Below the pieces are notes generated by a model, which was given only the letters and a program-made list of their open reading frames with translations, did no database searches and was not told the origin of the DNA. Both the position numbers and the translations under genes were made by a program. This document shows positions 12,342 to 24,185 of a stretch of DNA of 64,000 nucleotides, in pieces. Location of the stretch: assembly GCA_905331475.1 (NCBI GenBank), contig CAJNYU010003878.1:1-64000 (forward strand), given 5' to 3'. Source of the stretch: Rotaria socialis (taxonomy: Eukaryota > Rotifera > Eurotatoria > Philodinida > Philodinidae). The stretch's first letter is position 1. Each line of letters begins with the position of its first letter.

Positions 12342-13618
12342 TTACGAGGAATTAAGCCATTGTTCAAAAGCGTCGCTGAACTTTCGTCGAGATGCAGGCA
12401 ATTCACTAGCTTCACTATATTCAATCATCATTTGATAAATATCAGCAATCGTCTTTTTACTCGTTTCCATTTTTGCCAAGTAGTTTTTGAGGTTTGACGC
12501 TAATTGTTCATCATTATAAACGGAATAATCTAATCTTTTAAAATGATCTCCAAGTATCATTGCTGCACAAAGTTGTTGCAAAAATTTAAATGTTAAATCA
12601 CCACCAAACACTCCACATCCCCAATTTCCTGTTACAATAATTTCATCTTTAGATTTATAAAATGCTGCCCATGCTTTCGCTAAATCTCGATCAATATGTG
12701 TTCGTGTGAATTGACCACTAAAACATGCATCCATAACAAGAATGTCTTGAATATATGCTGGATTTTGTTCATGATAATGACCTTGATAAGCAAATGTATC
12801 AGCATAACCAGTATATTCAACAAATCGTTTACACCCACGAAGAATCACGATTTCATCATCTTCTAATGTTTCACATGCTAGTATAGATAAAAATGCTTCA
12901 GGACAACAGCTAACTAAAGAAACATAAAAACAAAATGAGTGTTAAATTAATTATAAAGTTATATTTATTTACATAGAACTTCTTCTTGTGTAGCTGACGG
13001 GATAATTCTATGTATATGAATATGTTTATTAGCAAAATCAACAAAACCTTGTGCTTCATTGGCATCTTCCATTCGACCAGTAAATACATTGAATTTTGAT
13101 GATTCTATAGGAATGTTTTGTTTACTCCAATCTGGTAATTCACTTTTATATGAATATCTTTCAATGGAAATTTGTCGATTATCATTTTGTTGCGATGATA
13201 AACGAAAATATTCAATTAAACATCTTATTCTTTCACTAGCCAAAACATCAAATAGTGAATTATATAAATGATTCAAATGAATGTTTCCATATCCTGGTAT
13301 GGTGTTAAGAAAAAAAGCATTTGCAAGAATGTAACGTGCTTGTGCTACTGTATAGACAATAGTTCTTGTTGTATGAGCTTGAAGTGGTTCAATTAATTTT
13401 GATTGTGTATGATCGGAAGCCCATTTAGCTATTGTTGGAAGGAGATCATTATAAAAATCAAAATCTAATTGGCGAATAGCTTTGTCCAAACAATTATAGT
13501 TTCTGTGTTCGTTTTGTTTGATGGGAAACAAATTCACCAATGATTGAAAATTATTATTTTCATTCGAAATATTGAATATGCGTTGTTGATCCGCAATATA
13601 TGTTGTGCTCGTTGACAT
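12342..13618 (-). CDS. PARG: Poly(ADP-ribose) glycohydrolase-like protein with altered glycine loop
   Basis: Two exons, 13618-12973 and 12913-12342, joined in phase 1; 1218 nt, 405 aa, about the size of a PARG catalytic core without the long N-terminal region of vertebrate PARG. PARG removes poly(ADP-ribose) chains made in DNA repair. Conserved marks are ILANAFF (about residue 115), GFVDFANK (191-198), TQEEVLF (210-216) with the two adjacent glutamates at 212-213, FVEYTGYADTF, and GNWGCGVFGGD. The segment between VDFANK and QEE, which in active PARGs is a GGG-containing diphosphate-binding loop, reads HIHIHRIIPSA here with no glycine. The acid residues are therefore present but the sugar-phosphate loop is not canonical, so activity is doubtful. 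An acceptor TTTTCTAG lies 9 nt before the start codon. Confidence 0.9.
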
Positions 13619-14763
13619 GTATAATTTCTAGAAAACAATATCAAGTAATGCTCAGAAAAATTCGATCAGCATATAAAAATAGAGAAATATATAACATGAT
13701 CGCGATATTTCTGATAGTTTTGAGCAGTTTGCTGTATTTATGCAAAACATCGAGGATGTTTTATTTCTATACAGTCGTACAGAGTATCATTACTCTATCA
13801 AATTAGATGATCTTTATTTTATTTATTTTGCATTTTTTCCAAAAATTTAATAAATTATGGGACGTACTGATATGAAACTTTTTCACGCTCATATTTCAGC
13901 AACAGCAACCTCAATAATAAATAATGAAAACTATGTAAGATGGGGAAAAATCCACCAAACGACCTCGTGTAAAACATTTTAAAGGAAACGAATTTGAAAT
14001 TAACGAGAAAAGTAGCCTTTTTTGTTAAAAATTGACCCATTTTTGTGCCAGTGAAAAACAGAGTCGGAGTTATTTTCTTAAAAATCCGCTTCTCAGACGC
14101 GAGGTAAACCTGATCACAACTATGTAACTTGATAGCAAAGCTAACGCTCTAGTTAGATGCATCTTGAAAAAAGAAAATCATCTACTTTAAAAGCCAAAAT
14201 CTTTTCAAAAACCATATCTGAGAAGAAGTTCACAAAAACATTTCTGAGAAATTCACTAGGCTTATGGTGGAAATATGAAAAAATCATATCGAAAAATATC
14301 TACTCCAATAGAGAAACGAATATGGTACATTCTTCAATACTAAAACAAAACGTTTGGTACTCCAATAGATAGGAGTTATCGAACAAACTGCATGACTCAG
14401 AATCAGAAGTGATCTGAAAATTGTTGTAATAAAATATTTTTATGACTACATCTCGTGAGTTATCAAAAGTTTTTCATCAGATTCAAGGAAAATAAAAATA
14501 TGTGAATCGATAGAGTGATCTATGTTCTCTCCAGTTGTGTCAAAACGAGAAACTTCCGAGGTTTTACATGAATACAGCAAACAGAACAAGCCTATCAAAA
14601 ATAACGTAATTATACTGTATGTCTATGACACCAATCAAAAAATATGGCAACAATCATAAAAGACTTTGACAAACAACTAATATATTGCTTAAATGAGTCA
14701 TTTGACAACAAAATAAATATTTTCGATATTACTCAAAAGATGTGCAATTATTAAGAAACACTA
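13619..14763. other. Intergenic, possible flank of a transposon relic
   Basis: No gene recognised. It lies between the PARG start and the transposase remnant; terminal repeats of the latter were searched for by eye and not found. Confidence 0.5.
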
Positions 14764-15688
14764 TTACACAGCGTATTTTTCCTGAATAGCACAAACAAGA
14801 TTTTCAACGGAACGATCCCAAAATGCTGACACCACATTTACTCAGTGAGATGAGTTCCGAGAAAAGTAATATATTGATCAATTTGGGACATGTTTCTTCT
14901 CTTCATGCACATCTATAAATTCTCCATATTTTACATGTGTTGAAGCAGTTGGATCAACAAAGTTTACAGAATGATTGGCCATTTGATGATCGTATCGATG
15001 ACGACCGTTTCCATTTGCAATACTGTTGTAGACGGCCCATGGATCGACGTAGATGGTAGTACCAGTGAATGAATATATTCGCAGATGATTGGTAGAAGTA
15101 TTGCGGCATCGTGATGGTCAACTAAAACTCCAAAAAATTGCGAGTATCTCTGTCAATGCCATCCAAAACTCGTTGGTTTGAAACAGCGCGTCCTCAGTTG
15201 TACTTTTTTGCCCAAGAATTCTCATATATTTCCACAATATGTTCTGCTCCTCCAATTACCGCCACAAGTGTCGAAAACTACTCACCTCACAGTTCTGGAA
15301 CGAAATCCTTCCAATCAACTGTTGTTGATTCCCTGGTAAACTAGCAATGACATCGTAGAAAGTGCATGTGAATCAATTCATTGCGATCAGAACTATATAA
15401 GATCTGGAATTTAACTAATTGAAAACTTCGAGTAAGAGAAAAGCGTACCGTGCCGAAGAGTTCTTGTAATTTTGCACTGTCCGCATCGTCATAAATATTC
15501 ATCAGATGCTCATACATATACGCACCGAAGTTCCAATTGTTATGATCTTGCGCATAAGGTTCATTTAGAGTAAAACCAACCAAGCCAATGTTTTCACAAA
15601 ATTTGATGCAGTTTTTAGTGTTATTAGTTAATTCGCTCCATTCACGAAAGTCAAGATTATGAAGGGACGGGAGTAATGTAATGTCCAT
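14764..15688 (-). pseudogene. Decayed Merlin/IS1016-like (ISXO2-type DDE) transposase
   Basis: Read on the minus strand in several frames, the pieces line up in the order of an ISXO2/Merlin transposase. They are an N-terminal part starting at 15688 (MDITLLPSLHNLDF, then NTKNCIKFCENIGLV), GGAEHIVEIYENSWAKKYN (start of the DDE core), VLDGIDRDTRNFLEF, NHSVNFVDPTASTH, and a C terminus SAFWDRSVENLVCAIQ ending at the TAA near 14764. Frame changes and stops separate these pieces, so no functional enzyme is made. Merlin elements are animal DNA transposons related to bacterial IS1016. The family call rests on the HSVNFVDP and VEIDES-like motifs and the order of blocks. Confidence 0.7.
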
Positions 15689-15980
15689 GTTCGATGAAAA
15701 TTCTTTCCTTTCAACAATTCTTTTACATCAACAGTTTTTATTCATTAATCAATTAATAGACCTGTAAAACATTTTCTTTTCATTCTATCAGTACAGTATT
15801 GCTCTATAAGTTTTTTTTACAACTTTCATCCTGGCTCATCTTTGATCGCAACATTTTAATTGATAAAATGACCCAATTACTCTTTTTTCCTTTCCTGTCA
15901 CTTGCCATGTATGCTTGAACAATGAGGGTGTGTATCGTATAGAAGCATGCAAATCTTCTACTTTTAATAAGTAAACGCAA

Positions 15981-17548
15981 AGGAGGATGGCGGGGAAGGC
16001 CGTTTTGCGGCCCCTTTCAGATTTGAATTATTTCTATCAGCGATTAATCAAGGATCGTTCTTGATCACTTTTTTCAGCTTTCTTTCACGAAAATTGATAT
16101 TGACAAGTTTTTTGCCTGAAATACCCCACAGGTATCATCGAAAACAAAATTTGTTTTATCGCGAGCCAAAGCCAGATGTAGTTGTAGATTTAAGGGTACT
16201 GATTACGAGTGTACAAATAAGAAGTCTCAAAACTACTTTGTTTCCAAAGTCGTCTTCACCACTCGTTTCACCCTATTTTTAATTGTTGGGACTGCTATAT
16301 AATAGCATTTGATTTGAATTAAGTAGAAAATATGTTTGCTAACCAAAAATGTTGAGATTTTCACGAATCTGAACCTTTGACACCGAAAAAATGAACCCTT
16401 TAGAAAAAATATGGTGATTCAGTGGCAAAAATTGACTGGCTTTTAAATGTATAATTTTCCCATTAGCAGTTTGTTGTGAAAAGAGTGTTGCCGCAACGTC
16501 AAATTTTGATCGTAAGTGCAGTTTTTCAAGCTCCATCAACTGGAGATCTCAAAAGTAATAGAAAAGCTGTGCAACAGTATCAAAAGTTAAGAATATTAAT
16601 AATTTCCATAAAATTGATGTAGAGGATCAGTCACAATTATATATGAGGTCTTGAAATCAACTGATTCGTAGCCTATATTGCAGAGCTTAATCAAATATGT
16701 ACATACAGTAAAAAAGTTATGGATCTCCAGTCTTTCTTTTCGATTCAAAAATTTATGTGAAATTTTTACCTCCTTGCAACGATTCATACATCTTGTGAAG
16801 CGGATTTTTAAGTCGAAAGAAAGAGCGTAGATCCATAATATTTTTTCTGTGTGCACAGTTCATTAAGTTGTACAAGATGGAATATATATCTGTTGATTTC
16901 CCGATCTTATAGTTTTTAGTGGCGGCGGTTCCTTACAGCAATTTCATAGAAATTAATCGTGTTCTTAACTTTTCACCCTGTTGTACAATTTGTCTATTGT
17001 TTTTGAGAATTTCAGTGGATAGAGCTTGAACAACTGCACTTACGATCAAAATTTGACGTCGTGGCAGACTTTCTTCATTCTCAAGGTAGAAAAATATGCT
17101 GAGAAGGGGTCAAATTTTACCCCGATACCCCTACTTTTTTTCGATGTAAAAACTTAAGATTCACAGAGAACTTAAATTAACAGTTAGAGAAAATCATTTT
17201 GCACTAAAACTTATCTTCTCGTTATTCTATGAGGGCCCAAACAATGAAAAATAGGGTCAAACGAGTGGTTCAGGCTTTATGAGGAATAAAGGAATTTTCG
17301 AAGCTCTTATTGGGATATTCGTAATCAGTACCCTTAAACCTACAATTTCATCTGGCTTTGACGAGTGATAAAACAAATTTTGTTTTCGATGATATCTGTG
17401 GGGTATCTCAGACAAAGAACTTGTCAATATCGATTTTCGGGAAAGAAATTTGAAAAAGTGATCAAGAACAATCCCTGATTAATAGCTGATAGAAATAATT
17501 CAAATCTGAGGGGGCGGGGTGTCGCAAAGTGGCTTTAGCCGCCCTCCT
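15981..17548. mobile_element. Long-inverted-repeat DNA element (non-autonomous)
   Basis: Two imperfect inverted arms of about 550 bp, roughly 15981-16545 and 17020-17548, surround a core of about 475 bp. Matching blocks in opposite orientation include TTTGAATTATTTCTATCAGC (16023 onward and near 17500), GATATTGACAAGTT, ATCGAAAACAAAATTTGTTT, TTTAAGGGTACTGATTACGA and CTGCACTTACGATCAAAATT. No transposase frame is seen inside. The outer ends share AGGAGG-GGCGG. No clear target-site duplication could be fixed. It resembles a foldback or large MITE-type element, old enough that the arms have diverged. Confidence 0.75.
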
Positions 17549-17639
17549 CGTTTTTTGAATACAACCAATGGAAAGTCAAAAAATTGATATATTTTAACTA
17601 CATACCCCAGATCGATCAACTTGGGTCGTACACGCCCAT

Positions 17640-17910
17640 TTGACCATAATTTACGGCTGTTTGGTGTATACCGTATTACGGTCGTTTTGCATCGTGCCAA
17701 AAACAATCGTATACCATCGTATACTGAAATATCCGGCCATATTACGGCCGTTAGTTACCGTTTACGACAAGGCGAAATATAGCCGTAATATGATGCATGC
17801 CAAAACGTCAAATTGCGGCGATTTACGGTCGGAAACGTTATAAAACGGTAATATACGTTGCCGTATACGGCCGTTTACGATCGTATCAGGTCGTCGTAAT
17901 GTTCGTCCGT
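17640..17910. repeat. Patch of degenerate CGTA/TACGGCCGT words
   Basis: Within about 270 bp the words TTACGG, CCGTA and ACGGCCGT recur at least eight times in both orientations (for example TATTACGGCCGTTAG, GCCGTATACGGCCGTTTACG). The stretch is markedly richer in G+C and CpG than its surroundings. It has no long open frame of note. It may be a degraded satellite or the inside of a short palindromic element. Confidence 0.6.
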
Positions 17911-18684
17911 GGTAGATCTAGTATTTCTGTCCGTCGACATCCGATAGGCTCTACAAAGAGCACAGCAAAATGCTTCTCAACAATTGTGCTCACTAAATAC
18001 CACGCGAAAGCACAACTGAAACCAACGAAAAAACAAAAACAATATACATAATCTTCCAAACGATAAAAGAAGCATCGTCAGATTTATTCACCAAACGACA
18101 ATCGACATACAAGATGTCCCTGGAATACAATGGCAATGTATAATTTCGAAATTTAATTAAATTTTTCACTTAAACAAGTGCTTTGATCAAAGTATTTATT
18201 TTTAGAGAATTTTTTACCAAGAAAACATTAGCATTTTTCTACATATATTTTGATTGCTGTGGAAGATGCACCTTTTCTTTTTTGTCCTTCACGAAGGCGT
18301 TTGCTATGTCAAGACGCGCAGTTGATATTTTGATCAAATTGAAATTGCGATATTTGCCTTGATGGAGAAGATCAATTAATTATTGAATATCTGTAAAATC
18401 ATCAAGAGTTAAAAGTATAACCTTAATAACTTTAAATGTTTTTATCGAATATGATGGATAAACTTTAATTATTGTTTTGATATAACCCCTCTTAGCAGCT
18501 ATCTTCAATGAAGAATTCATTTGAAAACATGCCGAACACAGAATGATGTTGCTATCACTGAGAGAAGCACGTAGAAACAATTTTTATTTTAGGTGTTGCG
18601 CATCATGTTGATTTTAATGAACTATGCATATACTTGTTATGATTTCTTTGTATGTATGAATCATTCAGTGAAATACAGCGAGTT
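17911..18684. other. Intergenic, no gene seen
   Basis: AT-rich sequence with no coding or repeat signal that could be supported. Confidence 0.5.
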
Positions 18685-18980
18685 CCTAGTCAACTCTCCC
18701 CTCGACGAATCCCCAGAGTCCCCATCAATTTTTTAACTTTTGGGAAGTCCCTGTCATGAGTCCCCGGGGAGTTGAGAAAAATAGGAAAATTTTTTTATCC
18801 AAGTTTCTATCGAGACCATCAAAAAAACTACGTAAAATATCCGCAAGCATCTTCAAACTATCTGACTGATATCTAGAAGCTGAATGGAGAGTCGCTGTAA
18901 AAGTCCTCTGGGAGTCCCTTAAAAATAGCCTGGAGTAGACAGGGAGTCTCTGGGGGTACGTTGGAAGAGAGCTGACTAGG
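18685..18980. mobile_element. Short inverted-repeat element (MITE-like), 296 bp
   Basis: The ends match in opposite orientation: CCTAGTCAACTCTC at 18685 and, reversed from 18980, CCTAGTCAGCTCTC. The inside is built from GAGTCCC/GGGACTC-type words repeated in both orientations, for example GAGTCCCCGGGGAGTTGAG, so the unit folds on itself. No open frame of note. The flanks show no convincing target duplication. Confidence 0.6.
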
Positions 18981-19567
18981 ATTGAAACAAGCACAGAATG
19001 AAGAAAAAGATTATCCTTTGTGGGACTCAAATCCAGACCTTCCGCTATATAGGCAGGTGTCCTAAGAAAGTTATTTAGACTTTTGGCTTCACAGAACAGA
19101 AATATTACATTTTTATGGTACCTGGTGCATCAATCACATCCACTGTCTCCGGAATATCAGTGCAGGCCCATTCCAAATTTCAACTAGATATTTAACATAA
19201 GACTATGTCCTATTAATACTAGTTAATAGTGAATGCTTGAAATCGTTTTGTTGTTCTTATCTGAAGTCAGAGTTAAAGTCAACATGTATAATTTACACCA
19301 CGAATATAGATTAAGAATGTCGATATTTTTACTTCAAAATAGGAAAAAATAAAACGACCTTAAACCGTTACGATAAATTATTCTCGTGACAGCCTAAATC
19401 GTCTTAGCTAATTTTTAAATAGAAATTATCAATCCAGTTTGCACGACGCTCCAAAAGGAGAATACAACATCAAATAAAAAACACTGTCGTAAATAATGCA
19501 ATTGATTCGAAAGCAATAATTTAAGAATAGGAAAAATTTTCCCGATATTCATAACGCACTATTTTCA

Positions 19568-19603
<36 letters not shown>

Positions 19604-20511
19604 ATTGTAAAAGTCCAAATTAATTCTACAAGTTCGTTTGTTACTGTAGTTTATGAGAACATAAAGTCATATTACAATTATCCAAATGAGAGTAAGCAAA
19701 TATTATTTTCATATATTTAATTAATAATAGATGTTTATTCACTTGCCAAAAGTAAATATTCTATACAGTTCATTCTAGTTAATGACAGGTAATTTATTGA
19801 CTTTACAAAAGTAAATAATAAATAATTGATTTACTTCATGTTGCTTACTGTGCTATAAAAAGCGAACTAAATATTGCAGCCTTTGCTATAATGAGAAAAA
19901 TCAGATCAAGGTTTACTTAACTTTGAAAAAAGATCTGATAATCAATTGTTTTTTCTAAAGAATTTTCATTTGGCTTTTAGTGTTGTTATGACCACAAGGA
20001 TAAATATAATAATGTATCTCATCAATAAAAAAAACATGCGGTTATCTGCTAATATTAATTACGATGATTAAATCAATATAAATTAGAATAATCGATAGCA
20101 TAGAAAATAATTTCAATCAACAATAATTAAAAACCGAACTATTCGATTTGATTGTAAATTTCAGTTAACATTTGAAAATAAAGTTATAATCAAATGTTTT
20201 GATACTCATTAAATAGACAAAACTATTCGATATAGGATATAGGCCTCAATAATTTTAAATGACTAGTTAAGATGAAATTCATATTGAATCCAGCCAATTT
20301 ATTCTTGAATATTCATTAAAAACTAGAGCTTATGTACAGTGCCTAAGTTTTTTCCTCAATTCGGATTCGTTTAATAGCTACATATAAACATGATTGTGTT
20401 TGATTTGTTCACTCTTGATAATTACATTAATAGGAATATTATTGTAGAATATAAATTAGAGATTAAAAAATACTATGGTGCAAACTAAATGAATTGATTA
20501 TTCTGCATTAG
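18981..20511. other. Intergenic with a TA microsatellite
   Basis: Holds an alternating (TA)n run of about 30 bp at 19571-19600 and no supported gene. Confidence 0.55.
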
Positions 20512-20811
20512 TCATTTTGTTAAATATTGACTTGAGTCTCGTTCTTGAAAAATCATCAATGATTTAGTTCGATTAAATGACGTCTTTTTACACGAGTTCG
20601 AAACAATATTTGGTAAAGATATTGATGAATATATGCCATCCAACTCATATTGTCTGTTGGCTATTTCTTGTCTAACAGTTGCACTTTGGCGAATATAAAA
20701 AACTATCAAAATAATTGTCATTATAATAATAGTTATATTAGGTGTGAGTACAACGAAATGTTCATGTGGCATTGGTATAATAACATGTTCCACTTGTTTC
20801 TCTGTTATCAT
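20512..20811 (-). CDS. Small single-pass membrane protein, unidentified
   Basis: One open frame on the minus strand, 99 aa from ATG at 20811. A short polar N terminus is followed by a hydrophobic segment at about residues 25-43 (ITIIIMTIILIVFYI), then a positively charged and serine-rich tail, so a type III or tail-in topology is possible. An acceptor-like AATCTAG lies 17 nt before the ATG, the same arrangement as at firm genes in this window. No family is recognised. It could also be the last exon of a longer gene or a chance frame. Confidence 0.35.
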   Translation of the reverse strand: MITEKQVEHVIIPMPHEHFVVLTPNITIIIMTIILIVFYIRQSATVRQEIANRQYELDGIYSSISLPNIVSNSCKKTSFNRTKSLMIFQERDSSQYLTK

Positions 20812-20830
20812 TATTGATAAGTGCAATTCT

Positions 20831-22095
20831 AGATTGATTATTCAAATATGAGTACGATTAGCGTCGAAATCATTAACAAACATCGTATTAATGAAAGAAA
20901 AAGCAATCATTCAAGAATAAATGTAAAAACAGCAATAAGAATGAGAACAGAGAAAGTCTGAACTAAGTGAATATATGACAAGCTATTTGTTTCGTAATTA
21001 ATTCATAAGTACCCGCTTTCTATGATAAATCAATAGTTTTTCTCTGTGCTCTATCATATTTATTTAATAGAGCATCATATATCTACACAATGATAATCCC
21101 TAGAAAGTTTTCCCGTAACATACTAAACACAAATAACAAAATATCTCATTGATATACTGAGTAAGTCATAATAATTATGGCAGTTGGTATTTTGAGAATA
21201 TCTCAGTAGATGTAAATTGTAGAATCCTAATCCATTTTTTAAAAGACGTGCCATGAAATTCACTTCACCAATAAGAATGAGAAATCATTTGAGTTTCTTC
21301 AATAATTTGTTTTATGAGGTTAATAGTGAAGCACTTGTCAATGATGAAACGTCTCATCACTCTAAGCGAGAAAAAAAATTGAAATACAGTTAAAACATAG
21401 TCTGTTTATTAGCTATGCCAAAGAAAATATTTAATAATATTACAATTTGCTTTCTAGTAACTAATTGCAACTGTAGAAACTGTTTAGAGGAAAGATTCGA
21501 TCATGTCGAGAGCATAGTTCGCACCAAATTTTAGTAGGTTTTTATCTATTTCGTTCTTTAAATCTTCTCGCCATTTTCGATCAACTGAAAACCAATGCTT
21601 GTATTGACACTATTTCTGATAGAACACTGAACGAGCTCAAGTTCGATGGGTGAAACAGCAAGCATAAGTTAAATGTAAACAAATTGAAGCTTTGCTTTAG
21701 ACTATTGTTGGTATCTCTTCTCTGTATATGATGTTCCTGCATCTTGCTAGAGACATGAGTTTTGTTGACCAAATAAAAAATCTAAGAAAATGTTAACAAT
21801 TTTTCTATTTTCAATAACCTGACGGCCATGAAGGTTCTTTCAGTATCAAAATTACAAATGTGGAAATCGAAAGAACAGTGAAAATGGAGAAGAAGAAAAC
21901 ATGAATGTGAACATGAAAGAAACATCATTAAGGTTAACATAGAGAGAGAGAGAAAAAAATTCTAACAATAATAATGATACATGTCTCCGTATCCGTGCAA
22001 TTGCGTAGCCAAATGAAATAAAAAGCAAGAGGAGAAAGAGGAAGAACGAGAAAGAAAGAAGAAAGAAGAAACGAACAGCTAGCTTAAACCGAAAT
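20831..22095. other. Intergenic, purine-rich tract at 22020-22080
   Basis: No gene supported. Between about 22024 and 22072 the plus strand is a nearly pure AG tract (GAGGAGAAAGAGGAAGAACG), a low-complexity stretch that creates a leucine/serine/phenylalanine-rich chance frame on the other strand. Confidence 0.5.
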
Positions 22096-22419
22096 TTATA
22101 TGCTAGCGTCAAAAGTTTCTGGAAACTCCGCCAGGATCATCACTTCCTCTATGTTATAGTGTAGAATAGATTCGTTCAAGGCTATACTTGCGCACCAGTT
22201 CACAATTTCCTCTAGCACAGGCCTATGTTCAACATATCTCTTCGATCTAAAGACTCCAGCTATACTATTTTCTTTAGACATCGAAGCTTCTCTGAAGACA
22301 TTAAAATTCATCTGACGGAACATTAACTCTCCATCTCTCGTGCTAGATAACGTTGAGGAATACCTGTTCCAGTATTTCGAGCACCTGTCATCTAAACTTA
22401 TTTCGTTCAGAACAAAGGA
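22096..22419 (-). other. Unidentified open frame, possible gene fragment
   Basis: A minus-strand frame without stops runs from about 22419 to the TAG-type stop at 22096. Its composition looks protein-like (WCASIALNESILHYNIEEV, ILAEFPETF) rather than low-complexity. The only in-frame ATGs are inside it and there is no clear exon border. It touches the repeat patch at 22440. It may be a fragment of a decayed gene or transposon; no family is recognised. Confidence 0.25.
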
Positions 22420-22439
22420 GACTACTCAGGTCGAAACTG

Positions 22440-22640
22440 TCAAATAGGATCCTATTGGTACCTTAAAAACATCCGACAATATCCGACTATCGGCGGCCGG
22501 TCGGATCCGACAGTAGGAATCCTATTTAATCCATTTATTTCCGACAATCGAATACTCACTCCAGGATTCCGTCAACAGGACCCATTGTGATCCGATAGCT
22601 AGGAAATTACTGGATCCGCCAGAATCCAATACGTTTTATT
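22440..22640. repeat. Patch of ATCCGACA/GGATCC palindromic words (copy A)
   Basis: Short words GGATCC, ATCCGAC, CCGACA and TCCTATT recur in both orientations over about 200 bp (for example CGGCCGGTCGGATCCGACAG). Locally GC-rich in an AT-rich setting. The same vocabulary returns at 23975-24185. Confidence 0.6.
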
Positions 22641-23974
22641 GTTATATGCTAGTTTAAGATGAATATCGAAAATGAAATTCGCTTACGTTTAGAGCTACGG
22701 AAATTTTCTTGCTTCTTTAATTAAAAATTGCTCAATTACTGAAATATTAAGAAATGGTATTTCGGTAATTGAACGATAAAAATGAATAGTTTTTTATTAA
22801 GTTATTTGTATGATTTTTATTAAAAATCAAAGTCATTAATTAGTGTGGTAAAAAGGCAGATTTTCATGAATAACAATATGCAAAAAAAAGAATTTTGTTT
22901 TCGACAATTTCATCATTAAAAAGTTGGATTTCATTTGTGCTTCAAAAAAAAACATTTAAGGCAGGATTCTTAACTCAGGAAAATTTTATTTTTATTTTTC
23001 AAGATCACGGTTGAATCGAATTCTACAAAGTTATATTTGCATATGCACCTTACTATATTAAACATCGTAAGATTTGAAAATTTTCATGGTACGTATTTTT
23101 CATTTCTTTTCTCAAAAATCCTGAAACTAAACTCGAGAGAAGCCCTAACAAGTTTTCCTTCTTTATTAGATCACAATACAGCACGCAATTAGTGTCTTTC
23201 TGAAATTCAGAATTCGCAGACTGAACAATTAACAATTTCAAAATGACAGTTAAAAGTATTTATGAAACTGATTTAGAAACTAACTTACTTTTTATTTTCG
23301 AAAAATCTCGAAGTAGAGAAATACTGCATTGCTGCTGTTACTAGTAGAATTCTTAAATGAGATTTGATTATGTGAGATATTTATTGTTTTTTTTATTACT
23401 TGCATATCTTACTTACGGAAATTTCTCAAGATTTTCATTTTATCAAATCTGATTTTTTTAGAAGTTATATGCGTGATAAATATTTTATTATTGAACATTA
23501 CTATGGCGATTTTTACAACAAATTGGTTCGACCGAAATCAGCTGATTTTTTATCAGATGAACGCAAGAGACAATCAACAAAATCTCCCATCGCAATCATC
23601 ATTTCCAGATCACAATTTATCCTTTTAATTGCGCTTCTTTGAATATACGTATATGTGGCAACGATGCATTTGCCTTTTTTATTCTAAGTAGCTATATGTT
23701 TATGTGAAAATTTCTCGTTCAATGTTTTATATTTTTATTTTGTATTTAATTTTTCTTGTTTTCTGTGTTATTTTTTGTGAAAATGAACAGATGTTCTAAA
23801 TGAATAAAAGCAAATGAATCACAAGCGGTGAAGAAAACAGTCACATTTTTAGCATCATACTAGTTTTTGATTTATAATTTGAGAAATAAAAATCTCTCTA
23901 CTCAAAGACTGATCCTAAGAACAATACTGGGATTGATAATTCGAATAAGAAAAACCTGTTGGATCTTGTTGTTT
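22641..23974. other. AT-rich spacer between the two related repeat patches
   Basis: No gene supported. Because the two patches share words in opposite sense, this stretch could be the interior of one larger element, but no transposase-like frame is seen. Confidence 0.45.
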
Positions 23975-24185
23975 CCTAAATGTTCCGATTGCCGGATCCA
24001 ACACCCAGCAACTTCCTGTCGAAATTTTGTACTAAGGAGTCCCACAAGTTTCGACAGTATCCTGTCGGAACATGTCGGATTTCTATCGGAAAGTATTGGA
24101 TTATTTGGGGCTCACGGTAGGATCCGACAGGATCAGAATCTGGGATTACTCGACCTGTGAAAGTTATCCGACCAGCGCTGACAGT
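23975..24185. repeat. Patch of ATCCGACA/GGATCC palindromic words (copy B)
   Basis: Same kind of sequence as at 22440-22640: CCGGATCC, CCTGTCGGAAC, AGGATCCGACAGGATC and CGACCTGTGAAAG. It reads best as an inverted relative of copy A, though similarity is word-level rather than end to end. Confidence 0.6.

Noticed and set aside
19025-19060. GGACTCAAATCCAGACC, like the T-arm of a tRNA
   Set aside because: No matching acceptor stem, D-arm or anticodon arm can be folded around it.
21852-22112. Leucine/serine/phenylalanine-rich minus-strand frame like a membrane protein
   Set aside because: It is the complement of a purine-rich low-complexity tract, so the apparent membrane segments are compositional.
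23867-24160. 97-codon plus-strand frame
   Set aside because: Most of it lies across the ATCCGACA repeat patch and has no protein-like conservation pattern.
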